DNA of 10,030 nucleotides from an uncultured Alphaproteobacteria bacterium (lineage in GTDB: Bacteria; Pseudomonadota; Alphaproteobacteria; Rickettsiales; UBA1997), in contig CAINKA010000007.1 of assembly GCA_903849835.1 (NCBI GenBank), positions 1 through 10,030 on the forward strand, in the 5' to 3' direction. Below the pieces are notes generated by a model that was given only the letters and a program-made list of their open reading frames with translations, was not told where the DNA came from and ran no database searches. Of the stretch, positions 1 to 6,908 are shown one piece after another (the first letter of the stretch is position 1; each line of letters starts with the position of its first letter). The position numbers and the translations under genes are program-made.

Positions 1-50
1 GGGGGTTTCTCGTCACAAATTCTAATCTGAGTTTGCGTCAAGAAACCCCC
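1..50. repeat. Imperfect palindrome, in frame within alaS
   Basis: GGGGGTTTCT (1-10) is the exact reverse complement of AGAAACCCCC (41-50). The arms continue inward with isolated pairs at 12/39 and 14/37, then a seven-pair stretch 16-22 with 29-35 (one G-T wobble) around a six-base loop. It may extend left of the window. It reads in frame with alaS without a stop. I infer a small mobile or dispersed palindromic element, not normal AlaRS coding sequence. Confidence 0.7.
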
Positions 51-1847
51 CTACCCCCCTTGACAGGGGGGCGTAATAAAAATTTTATGACAACCAAACC
101 TGAACTAAAAATCATCGCCGACCACCTCCGCTCCTCCTGCTTCCTAATCGCTGATGGCGTGCTGCCGAGCAATGAAGGTCGCGGTTACGTTTTGCGTCGC
201 ATCATGCGTCGCGGCATGCGTCAATTGCACAAACTTGGTTCGCGCGAAGCTACAATGTACAAACTTGTTGATGCGCTGATTAAAGAAATGGGCGCTGCCT
301 ATCCAGAATTGACAAGGGCTCGCGCCACCATCGTCGAAACGCTAAAAATCGAAGAAGAAAAATTTCGTGAGACATTGGAGAAGGGTTTGAAAATTCTCGA
401 CGAGTCCCTCGACGACGGCCTGACGGCCTTTGCTCGGGAACCTGAGGTTCAGAAAAAATTCTCCGGCGCCATCGCCTTCAAGCTCTACGACACTTACGGC
501 TTCCCACTCGATCTCACACAAGACATCCTCAAAGAAAAAAATATCGAGGTTGATGTCGATGGTTTTAACAGCGAAATGGAAAAACAGCGCAACCGCGGCA
601 AAGAGAATTGGAGCGGATCGGGAGAGGTCGGTGAAGAAAAAATATTTTTCGAACTGAAAGAAAAATTCGGTGAAACAAAATTTTTGGGCTACGAAAATTT
701 GAATGCGAAGGCAAAGGTTTTGGCAGTAATTTCCGGCGGAATTATTCTCGATCAAACTCCGTTTTACGCCACTTCCGGCGGTCAAAAAGGTGATGACGGA
801 AAAATTGGAAATGTTGAAATTTTTGAAACCAAAAAATTCGCTGGGAATTTATTTGTGCATTTTTTTGCGGATCAAAATTGCGAACTAAAAATCGGCGACG
901 AAGTGATCGCAGAAGTAAATCCAAAAACCCGTGCAATGCACGCTGCTAACCACTCTGCAACGCATTTGATGCACAAGGCACTAAAAGAAATTTTAGGAAA
1001 TTCGATTTCGCAAAAAGGTTCGAACGTCGACGCCGAATATTTCACTTTCGATTTCAATTTTAATCGCGCGATGTCAGCGGAAGAAATTTTGCGCGTCGAA
1101 GATTTGGTGAATTTTTGCATCCAGAAAAATTCAGCGGTGAAGACGGAATTAATGCCGATCGAAAAAGCTCGCGACACCGGCGCCGAAGCACTTTTCGGTG
1201 AAAAATACGACGCCGAAGTTCGCGTGGTTTCAATGTCACCATCAGTCGAACTTTGCGGCGGAACTCACGTTGCCGCTACGGGAAATATCGGAATTTTTAA
1301 ATTAATTTCAGAAAATGGAATTGCTGCTGGGATCAGGCGTATCACGGCTAAAACCGGTTTTGCTGCAATCGAACATCAACGTCAAAAAGAAAAAGACGCG
1401 CAAGAAAAATCCGAAAATCTGCAGCAAGAATTGAAGAAAAAAGACAAGGAAATCGAGCGCTTAAAAAAGCAGATTTTATTTGCAGATTTAGGAAATTTAA
1501 AATCAGAAAAAATCGGTGCGGTGAATTTATTAACTCACATTTTCGAAGATGCCGACGCCAAAGAATTACGCGAAATTTTGCTCGAAATAAAAAACAAAAA
1601 AGATTTTTCCGCCGAACATATTTTTACTTTTTTCGGCTGCAAAGATGGAAAAATTTCGGTGGTAGTTGCACTAACAAATGACCTGCAAGAAAAATTCGAC
1701 TCCACAAAATTAATCGCGCCAATCGTTGAGGCTGTTGGTGGAAAAGGCGGCGGTGGCAAAAAAGATTTGGCGATGGGTGGTGGGGTTGAGAAAGGTGGGA
1801 TCGCGCGGGCGGTGGAGATTTTGAGGAAATTATTAACATCAAATTAA
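3..1847 (+). CDS. alaS: Alanyl-tRNA synthetase, 3' part (5' end outside window)
   Basis: AlaRS charges tRNA-Ala with alanine in the cytoplasm and hydrolyses mischarged Ser/Gly-tRNA. The window holds the end of the aminoacylation half, the whole editing domain and the C-Ala domain. Residue numbers count from the in-frame TTG at base 33. Conserved core ADHLRSSCFLIADGVLPSNE is at about 29-48. The editing-domain zinc motifs HSATH (307-311) and CGGTH (408-412) are intact. A charged coiled coil spans about 448-480 and the C-Ala glycine-rich segment VGGKGGGGKKDLAMGGG about 568-584. The family is usually about 870-880 residues, so roughly 270-290 N-terminal residues, including the ATP-binding catalytic motifs, are not here. 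The frame is open from base 3 with no stop, so I read it as a partial gene entering from the left. The first 28 or so codons come from a G/C-tract repeat and resemble no AlaRS sequence. Alternatively the gene is broken there and translation restarts at ATG 87. Stop TAA at 1845-1847; 7 bases to the next gene. Confidence 0.93.
   Translation, partial: GFLVTNSNLSLRQETPLPPLTGGRNKNFMTTKPELKIIADHLRSSCFLIADGVLPSNEGRGYVLRRIMRRGMRQLHKLGSREATMYKLVDALIKEMGAAYPELTRARATIVETLKIEEEKFRETLEKGLKILDESLDDGLTAFAREPEVQKKFSGAIAFKLYDTYGFPLDLTQDILKEKNIEVDVDGFNSEMEKQRNRGKENWSGSGEVGEEKIFFELKEKFGETKFLGYENLNAKAKVLAVISGGIILDQTPFYATSGGQKGDDGKIGNVEIFETKKFAGNLFVHFFADQNCELKIGDEVIAEVNPKTRAMHAANHSATHLMHKALKEILGNSISQKGSNVDAEYFTFDFNFNRAMSAEEILRVEDLVNFCIQKNSAVKTELMPIEKARDTGAEALFGEKYDAEVRVVSMSPSVELCGGTHVAATGNIGIFKLISENGIAAGIRRITAKTGFAAIEHQRQKEKDAQEKSENLQQELKKKDKEIERLKKQILFADLGNLKSEKIGAVNLLTHIFEDADAKELREILLEIKNKKDFSAEHIFTFFGCKDGKISVVVALTNDLQEKFDSTKLIAPIVEAVGGKGGGGKKDLAMGGGVEKGGIARAVEILRKLLTSN
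54..71. repeat. C6/G6 hairpin next to the 1-50 palindrome
   Basis: CCCCCC (54-59) faces GGGGGG (66-71) with T60-A65 closing a four-base loop TGAC. Together with the adjoining C-tract at 46-51 it forms one G/C-tract block with the preceding palindrome, probably the same repeat unit. No T-tract follows, so it does not look like an intrinsic terminator. Confidence 0.65.
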
Positions 1848-1854
1848 CTACAAC

Positions 1855-3645
1855 ATGTTAACAAAACTTAGTGTCAAAAACTTCAAATCACTACAGAATG
1901 TAGAGCTAGAGTTCGACGGAGAAGTAGTAATAATCGGACCAAATAATTGTGGAAAAACTTCCCTCCTGCAGGCTCTATCTTTGTGGCACTTAGCAGCAAA
2001 AAAATTAATCGAAAAAAATAGTAAAAAGTTTAGCGAACAAAGACCGGGTGTCCCACTAACTCGCAAAGAAATTTTTGCCATTCCGATGAGGGACACGCAA
2101 GACGTTTGGAGGAATCTAACGCTAAATAAAAAAAATACGCAGAGCAAAAAAAATCAAAAAATTCTTATTGAAATTGGAGTGGCTGGAATAGCTGATGGAA
2201 AAGAGTTTGATCTGCATATTGAGTTTACACATTTCAACGAAGAATTGATTTATGTCCGGCCATCGAAAAGCAAAAAAAATAGCCTCCTAGAAAACACAGA
2301 TTTAATTAAAGAAATTAACATTTCTTTCTTGCCTCCAATGTCTGGTTTGAAGCTCGAAGAAGCAAAACTTTTGCCAGAAACTATTGATGCTAAAATTGGT
2401 GAGGGACTTACAGCTGAAGTATTGCGCAATATTTGCTACTTACTCAAAAATCCAGAAACTGAAGAGCAAAAAAACAAACGCGATCCTCAAGAAGATTGGA
2501 AATTTTTAGTCGAAACCATGAGGGAATTTTTCATGATCGATTTGCATGAACCGGAGCGCGATCCCCAAGGTAGAATTGAGCTATACTATTCAAATCAACA
2601 TCACAGCTCTGCTAAGTTAGAAATCCTTAGCTCTGGACGTGGTATGCAACAAGTACTCCTGCTTATCAGCTATTTTCTATTAAAACCCAAAACAACGCTG
2701 CTTTTTGATGAACCGGATGCTCATCTAGAAATACTTAAGCAAAAAAGAATTTATGAAGTTCTAAAGGAGATAGCCAAAAAGAAAGGCTCTCAAATCATTG
2801 TAGCTAGCCATTCTGAAGTAGTGTTAAGTGAAGCAATCGAAACTGATGACGTAATTGCTTTTTACCCATCATCCACACCTCGCCGCATCGAAAAAAAGGA
2901 GCAAAAAAATTTACTAAAATCACTCAATGAAATTGCCGCAGAAGATTATTTTTTAATCCAAGAAAAGGGACTGGTTCTTTATTTAGAAGGATCAACCGAT
3001 CTAAAAATGCTGTGCGCTTTTGCAAAAAAGCTAAATCATGACGCGGCAACAGAAGTCTTAAAAGAAATTTTTAGCCACAAGGTATCTGAAAAATTAGAGA
3101 AAAATTTAAACACCGCTAAACAACATTTTACTGCATTAAAATCAGCTTTTATTGACTCTCGCGGCTTAGCAATTTTTGACGGGGATAACTCTTTAAAAGA
3201 AAATGATACCTCTGTTCCAAACTTAACGGTCACTTGGTGGAAACGCTTCGAATTAGAAAATTACTTTTTTTGCCAAGAAACTTTTTTGGAATATAGCTCT
3301 AACTTTTTATCATCAAAATCCAATAAAGATGATTCCATTCCGTTGTTAGACTACGCCAACTCAGCAATAGAAAATGACGCTAGAAAGGTCATGAAAAAAA
3401 TTCTGAAAGACAAGATAGCCCCAGAGGCTTTACGAAATAAGAATCATGAATTTTGGCGCACAGCAAAAGCAAGCGAGTGGATTGAGAAAATTTTAAAAGA
3501 ATTTTTTACCAAGATTAAACAACCGCATAGTTCAAAAAAGAATTTTTATGAACTGATTGAATTCATGCCAAAAAAATTAATTGACGAAGAAATCCGCGGC
3601 AAACTTGATCTCATCGTTTCATCCGCAAAGAAATCAAAAACATGA
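1855..3645 (+). CDS. OLD/GajA-like ATPase fused to TOPRIM-like nuclease domain
   Basis: A 596-residue protein with two parts. The N-terminal ABC/SMC-type ATPase (about 1-340) opens with the RecF/OLD-like MLTKLSVKNFKSLQNVELEF. It has Walker A GPNNCGKTS (28-36), a signature-like LSSGRGMQQ (258-266), Walker B TTLLFDEPDAHLE (280-292, D285/E286) and the switch histidine in VASHS (316-320). The C-terminal part (about 370-596) has TOPRIM-like acidic residues: E378 in LYLEGSTD, D442 and D444 in FDGDNS, then WKRFELENYFF, a pattern common in these fused proteins. The order and length match OLD-family nucleases, including Gabija GajA, many of which act in phage defence. No UvrD-like GajB, reverse transcriptase or other partner is in the window, so the class is uncertain and a defence role is inferred. 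ATG 1855 begins the conserved N-terminal strand; no clear ribosome site precedes it. It follows alaS by 7 bases, overlaps glmM by ATGA, and is more AT-rich than glmM. Confidence 0.85.
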   Translation: MLTKLSVKNFKSLQNVELEFDGEVVIIGPNNCGKTSLLQALSLWHLAAKKLIEKNSKKFSEQRPGVPLTRKEIFAIPMRDTQDVWRNLTLNKKNTQSKKNQKILIEIGVAGIADGKEFDLHIEFTHFNEELIYVRPSKSKKNSLLENTDLIKEINISFLPPMSGLKLEEAKLLPETIDAKIGEGLTAEVLRNICYLLKNPETEEQKNKRDPQEDWKFLVETMREFFMIDLHEPERDPQGRIELYYSNQHHSSAKLEILSSGRGMQQVLLLISYFLLKPKTTLLFDEPDAHLEILKQKRIYEVLKEIAKKKGSQIIVASHSEVVLSEAIETDDVIAFYPSSTPRRIEKKEQKNLLKSLNEIAAEDYFLIQEKGLVLYLEGSTDLKMLCAFAKKLNHDAATEVLKEIFSHKVSEKLEKNLNTAKQHFTALKSAFIDSRGLAIFDGDNSLKENDTSVPNLTVTWWKRFELENYFFCQETFLEYSSNFLSSKSNKDDSIPLLDYANSAIENDARKVMKKILKDKIAPEALRNKNHEFWRTAKASEWIEKILKEFFTKIKQPHSSKKNFYELIEFMPKKLIDEEIRGKLDLIVSSAKKSKT

Positions 3646-4982
3646 CCAAAAAATATTTCGGAACTGACGGCATTCGCGGCACGGCCAACAAATTTCCAAT
3701 GACTGCAGAAATCGCGCTTCGTGTCGGGATGGCCGTCGGCGCTAAGTTTACCGATGGTGCTCATCGTCATCGTGTCGTCATTGGCAAGGATACTCGCCTT
3801 TCTGGCTACGTCATCGAACCCGCGCTCACAGCGGGACTCGCAGCTGTCGGGATGGATGTGTTTTTGGTTGGGCCGGTTCCGACTCCAGCGGTGTCGATGC
3901 TCACACGCTCAATCCGCGCCGATATCGGCATCATGATTTCGGCGTCGCACAATCCTTACCACGACAATGGCATAAAAATTTTTAACCGCGACGGACACAA
4001 ACTTTCTGACAAATTAGAAACAGAAATCGAAGCTCTAATTGACGGCGACATCACGCCATTCCTCGCTTCACCAGAAAATCTCGGCCGCGTAAAAAGACTC
4101 GACGACGCTTCCAATCGCTACATCGAATTCGTCAAAAATTCTTTCCCCAAAGAAAAAAGCCTAACTGGATTGAAGATCGTCGTCGATTGCGCCAACGGTG
4201 CCGCCTACAGCATCGCGCCGAAAATTTTTTGGGAATTGGGCGCGGAAGTAATCGAAATCGGCACGCAGCCCAACGGCTTCAACATCAACGAAAAATGCGG
4301 CTCAACTCATCCTGAACTTTTGGCAAAAACAGTTTTGGCCGAAAAAGCCGACATCGGAATTGCGCTCGACGGCGACGCTGATCGCTTGCTGGTCGTGAAT
4401 GAACAAGGCCACGCAGTTTCGGGCGACAAAATAATCGCGCTCATTGCCGACAAACTTCACGCTCGCGGCGAGCTCAAAAAAGACACGGTGGTGATCACCC
4501 AAATGTCGAATTTGGCGCTGGAAAATTATTTGAGTTACATCGGAGTTTCGACAATCCGTTCGCAAATCGGCGACCGCTACGTGCTCGAAGAAATGCGCAA
4601 AAATGGCTGCAATTTTGGCGGAGAACAATCTGGTCATCTAGTGCTCTCGGACTACTCCCCGACTGGTGACGGACTAGTCGCCGCACTGCAAGTTTTATCG
4701 GTAATTTGCGACGCCAAAAAACCAGTCAGCGAAGTTTTAAATCTCTTCGAAGCCTTCCCACAAATTTTAAGAAATATAAAATTCGACGCGACAAAAAAAA
4801 ATCCGCTCGAAGAAGAATCGGTGAAAAAAATTATTGAGGAAAAGTCGCGAGAGCTTGGGGCTGAAGGGCGGATTTTGGTTCGCAAATCCGGAACTGAAAA
4901 TTTAATTCGGGTGATGGTTGAGGGGAAAAGCAGGGAGCAGATCGAGAAGATTGCGGATGAGATTGTTGGGAAGATTGGGTGA
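3642..4982 (+). CDS. glmM: Phosphoglucosamine mutase
   Basis: GlmM interconverts glucosamine-6-phosphate and glucosamine-1-phosphate, the step before UDP-GlcNAc for peptidoglycan and lipid A, in the cytoplasm. The 446-residue length is normal. All four active-site regions are present: the phosphoserine loop ISASHNPYHDNGIK with S102 as the phosphorylated serine, the metal loop DGDADR (243-248), the sugar-binding GGEQSGH (326-332) and the phosphate-binding RKSGTENLIRV (414-424). In the last, N replaces the proline usual in SGTEPLIRV. The N-terminus KKYFGTDGIRGTANKFPMT is typical, which supports ATG 3642. That ATG overlaps the upstream TGA (ATGA), so translation is probably coupled to the OLD-like gene. 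An internal promoter is possible but I see none clearly. The gene is GC-richer than its upstream neighbour: by hand count bases 3901-3960 have 33 G/C of 60, against 20 of 60 at 2221-2280. It converges on lptB. Confidence 0.97.
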   Translation: MTKKYFGTDGIRGTANKFPMTAEIALRVGMAVGAKFTDGAHRHRVVIGKDTRLSGYVIEPALTAGLAAVGMDVFLVGPVPTPAVSMLTRSIRADIGIMISASHNPYHDNGIKIFNRDGHKLSDKLETEIEALIDGDITPFLASPENLGRVKRLDDASNRYIEFVKNSFPKEKSLTGLKIVVDCANGAAYSIAPKIFWELGAEVIEIGTQPNGFNINEKCGSTHPELLAKTVLAEKADIGIALDGDADRLLVVNEQGHAVSGDKIIALIADKLHARGELKKDTVVITQMSNLALENYLSYIGVSTIRSQIGDRYVLEEMRKNGCNFGGEQSGHLVLSDYSPTGDGLVAALQVLSVICDAKKPVSEVLNLFEAFPQILRNIKFDATKKNPLEEESVKKIIEEKSRELGAEGRILVRKSGTENLIRVMVEGKSREQIEKIADEIVGKIG

Positions 4983-5010
4983 TATCCAAGAATGAAAAAA
5001 ACTCGATGTC

Positions 5011-5031
5011 ATGCTGAGCCTGTCGAAGCAT
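5011..5031 (+). repeat. Small hairpin unit, copy 1
   Basis: ATGCT (5011-5015) pairs with AGCAT (5027-5031) around an 11-base loop GAGCCTGTCGA. This structure uses bases that also belong to the larger outer and inner stems, so it is an alternative fold. The loop differs from copy 2 at one position. Confidence 0.6.
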
Positions 5032-5064
5032 GATTCATGGCACGGCGCCTAGGAATCATGCTTC

Positions 5065-5083
5065 CACTGAGCTTGTCGAAGTG
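5065..5083 (+). repeat. Small hairpin unit, copy 2
   Basis: CACT (5065-5068) pairs with AGTG (5080-5083) around GAGCTTGTCGA. Compared with copy 1, two stem pairs changed together (T-A to C-G and G-C to A-T) while the loop is nearly unchanged. This is what selection on a small hairpin would leave, although two copies alone are weak evidence. Confidence 0.6.
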
Positions 5084-5109
5084 TCAGCATGACAATAGCT
5101 GCGCGAAAA

Positions 5110-5835
5110 CTAAATCCTAAAATCTTCCCCAAGATAAACTTTCCTCACCTCATCATGCTCAATAATTTCTTCTTTTGTTCCCGAGGCAAGAATGATGCCG
5201 TCATAAACGATATAGGCGCGATCCACGATTGACAGGGTTTCGCGGACATTGTGGTCTGTAATTAAAACGCCAATTCCGCGATCTTTTAAATGCGAAACCA
5301 TTTTGCGGATGTCATTCACTGCAATTGGATCGACGCCGGCAAAAGGCTCATCAAGCAAGATGAACGAAGGATTGGTGGCAAGTGCCCGCGCGATTTCGAC
5401 GCGCCTTCTTTCGCCGCCGGAAAGCGACAAAGCGTGAGATTTACGGATGTGAGTAATCGAAAATTCTTCGAGCAATGATTCCAATTTTTCTTTACGCTTA
5501 ACCTCATTCGCCTCAGCAATTTCAAGGATAGAATAGATGTTATCCTCAACATTCATCCCGCGAAAAATTGAAACTTCTTGCGGCAAATAACCAATGCCTA
5601 AGCGGGCGCGCTGATAGATCGGCATGTTGGTAATGTCGAGCTGATCGATAAAAATATTCCCAGAAGCTGCGTCAACTAAACCGACAATCATGTAAAAACA
5701 GGTTGTTTTTCCAGCACCGTTGGGACCAAGCAGGCCAACGACTTCACCTTGTTTGATGTCGAGACTAATATCACGAATAACAGTTTTTTTTCCGTAATTT
5801 TTACTGAGATTTCTGATGCTTAAAAGTTTATTCAT
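5110..5835 (-). CDS. lptB: LPS export ABC transporter ATPase LptB
   Basis: LptB is the cytoplasmic ATPase of the LptB2FG transporter, which pulls LPS from the inner membrane onto the Lpt bridge. The 241-residue length from ATG 5835 is standard for the family. Motifs: Walker A GPNGAGKTT (37-45), Q-loop Q86 in GYLPQEVSIFRGM, signature LSGGERRRVEIARAL (138-152), Walker B FILLDEPFAGVDP (158-170) with E163, and switch H195 in ITDHNVRET. The EVSIFRGMNVEDN stretch and the C-terminal YLGEDFRI are characteristic of LptB rather than generic ABC ATPases. I chose ATG 5835 (MNKLLS) over the in-frame ATG at 5874, which would add a 13-residue lysine-rich leader. An A/G-rich tract before 5835 may serve as ribosome site. 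Its start overlaps the end of lptA by 8 bases (AATGAATAA), which suggests translational coupling. lptF and lptG are not in the window. Confidence 0.96.
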   Translation of the reverse strand: MNKLLSIRNLSKNYGKKTVIRDISLDIKQGEVVGLLGPNGAGKTTCFYMIVGLVDAASGNIFIDQLDITNMPIYQRARLGIGYLPQEVSIFRGMNVEDNIYSILEIAEANEVKRKEKLESLLEEFSITHIRKSHALSLSGGERRRVEIARALATNPSFILLDEPFAGVDPIAVNDIRKMVSHLKDRGIGVLITDHNVRETLSIVDRAYIVYDGIILASGTKEEIIEHDEVRKVYLGEDFRI

Positions 5836-6430
5836 TTTTTTCTTTTTTTGGTTTTTTCTTACTTTGCAAATCATTGCCGATGACCACTATAACTCGCTTA
5901 TCACCGCCATTCCCAGCGATTGAGGTTTCATCTTTTCTGCCGATAAAAACACCTTTTTTTGTTTTCAAATCGTAGAGAAATTTATCGCCACTAGCGATTG
6001 AAGTTCCGTTATTAACGATGACATTTTTCTCCAAAATGAAACTATTTTTCTTCGGCTCGTAATAGCCAAAATCGCCACTAGCGATAAAATCTTCGCTAAA
6101 AATTCTAACATCTTCTCTCGCTTCAATTTTCTGAATTGAGGATTGTTTTTGCTCCCCATCAGCAACATTTTCTTCTGGTTTATTTTCGTAAAAAACTCTC
6201 ATTTTTTGTGCGAGCAAACTGCTGTCATCTTTTTCAACAACGACATTGTGGAAGAAGTCGATGGTCTGGGATTTTCTCTTGATGTCGATTATGTCGGATC
6301 TTATTCTGGTTGGCGTTTCTGGCTTTGTTTTTGGAGCTGCAATTGACTGCTTCGATCCCACTAAAAACAAAATTGCGCAACAAAAAATTATGAAAAAATT
6401 AAATCTAAAATTTGGCTCGAAGCGTTCCAC
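5828..6430 (-). CDS. lptA: LPS-transport periplasmic protein LptA (OstA-like)
   Basis: LptA proteins form the periplasmic beta-jellyroll bridge that carries LPS from LptBFGC to LptD. From GTG 6430 this is about 200 residues, against 185 in E. coli. An N-terminal signal peptide is visible: hydrophobic FFIIFCCAILFLVG, then SKQSIAA before PKTK, a plausible cleavage region. The body has OstA-type repeated strands, such as IRSDIIDIKRKSQTIDFFHN, KMRVFYE, IEAREDVRIFSED and GDFGYYEPKKN. The C-terminus is a lysine-rich tail (SKKKPKKEKNE). The immediately downstream lptB, overlapping by 8 bases, strongly supports the call. The start is uncertain: the frame stays open to a TTG at 6499, which would give a 34-residue region before the hydrophobic core, and starts at 6370 or 6361 would destroy the signal peptide. 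With GTG 6430 the gene overlaps the divergent DUF192 gene head-to-head by 41 bases. lptC, often just upstream in proteobacteria, is not here. Confidence 0.85.
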   Translation of the reverse strand: MERFEPNFRFNFFIIFCCAILFLVGSKQSIAAPKTKPETPTRIRSDIIDIKRKSQTIDFFHNVVVEKDDSSLLAQKMRVFYENKPEENVADGEQKQSSIQKIEAREDVRIFSEDFIASGDFGYYEPKKNSFILEKNVIVNNGTSIASGDKFLYDLKTKKGVFIGRKDETSIAGNGGDKRVIVVIGNDLQSKKKPKKEKNE

Positions 6431-6905
6431 TTTTGCTATTTTATTTTGCTTAATTGTAACTTTGATAATCTTGCGGACACCGAAGAATCTTGATGCCAAA
6501 GAGGTTTTGGAATTTAATCGCGATCTCCAAAACTACAATGTCAAATTACAAATTCTCGACCAGAACAATCGCGAAGTCGCAAAATTTTTCGTTGCAGTCG
6601 CTGATGATGATTACAAAAAAATGTATGGCCTGATGAATCTGGACACGCTTCCAAACGAATATGGGATGCTCTTCCACTTCTCTCACAGCCAAGTGTTGGC
6701 GATGTGGATGAAGAACACTCTCATCCCGCTTGATATGATTTTTATCGACAAAAAAAACATCATCACCGCGATTAAAACTAACGCTGAGCCAAAATCTCTC
6801 GAAATAATTTCTTCCGAAAAACCGGTGAAAAAAGTTTTGGAAATTAATGGCGGTTTGTCAGAAAAATTTGGAATAAAAATTGGGCAAAAAATTTTAACAA
6901 ATTGA
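6390..6905 (+). CDS. DUF192 family protein with N-terminal membrane/signal segment
   Basis: A 171-residue protein of the DUF192 family (small conserved extracytoplasmic proteins of unknown biochemical role). The motifs are clear: GLMNLDTLPNEYGMLFHF (about 80-97), MWMKNTLIPLDMIFID (105-120) and, near the end, VLEINGGLSEKFGIKIG (149-165). A basic N-terminus (KKLNLKFGSKR) and hydrophobic FAILFCLIVTLIIL (15-28) indicate a signal peptide or anchor, so the domain probably lies in the periplasm. I chose ATG 6390 because it gives this standard layout; in-frame starts back to 6246 would add residues antisense to lptA with no family resemblance. No strong ribosome site precedes 6390. The promoter must lie inside lptA; a TTGACT at 6343-6348 lacks a convincing -10 partner. 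It is followed after 3 bases by the histidine kinase gene. Function unknown. Confidence 0.9.
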   Translation: MKKLNLKFGSKRSTFAILFCLIVTLIILRTPKNLDAKEVLEFNRDLQNYNVKLQILDQNNREVAKFFVAVADDDYKKMYGLMNLDTLPNEYGMLFHFSHSQVLAMWMKNTLIPLDMIFIDKKNIITAIKTNAEPKSLEIISSEKPVKKVLEINGGLSEKFGIKIGQKILTN

Positions 6906-6908
6906 CGA

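Larger units (their letters stand above)
5007..5094. repeat. Nested palindromic repeat between convergent glmM and lptB
   Basis: Two nested perfect inverted repeats are visible. The outer arms are TGTCATGCTGA (5007-5017) and TCAGCATGACA (5084-5094), 11 pairs. The inner arms are GAAGCATGATTC (5025-5036) and GAATCATGCTTC (5053-5064), 12 pairs, around a loop containing GGCGCC. It also holds two directly repeated copies of CTGAGCYTGTCGAAG (5014-5028 and 5067-5081). The block fills most of the 127-base gap and could act as a bidirectional transcription end for the two convergent genes, although no clean T-tract follows on either side. I recall similar CTGAGCTTGTCGAAG repeats from several unrelated bacterial genomes; a genome search would settle this. 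Confidence 0.85.

Noticed and set aside
54..71. Intrinsic terminator before a restarted alaS
   Set aside because: The C6/G6 hairpin is followed by GCGTAATAAAAATTTT rather than an immediate T-tract, and the alaS frame runs through it.
342..785. 147-residue minus-strand frame
   Set aside because: It lies fully antisense to well-conserved alaS and is a compositional shadow with low-complexity Phe runs.
1855..3645. Complete Gabija (GajA-GajB) system
   Set aside because: The protein is GajA-like in length and layout, but the next gene is glmM and no UvrD-like helicase gene is present in the window.
5007..5094. CRISPR repeats
   Set aside because: There are only two similar units, arranged within a palindrome, with no regular spacers and no cas genes.
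6343..6371. Sigma-70 promoter for DUF192 (TTGACT as -35)
   Set aside because: No acceptable -10 hexamer lies 16-18 bases downstream; the bases there are AACAAA-like.
6246..6389. N-terminal extension of the DUF192 protein
   Set aside because: Translation upstream of ATG 6390 gives residues without family likeness, antisense to lptA; the signal segment starts naturally at 6390.
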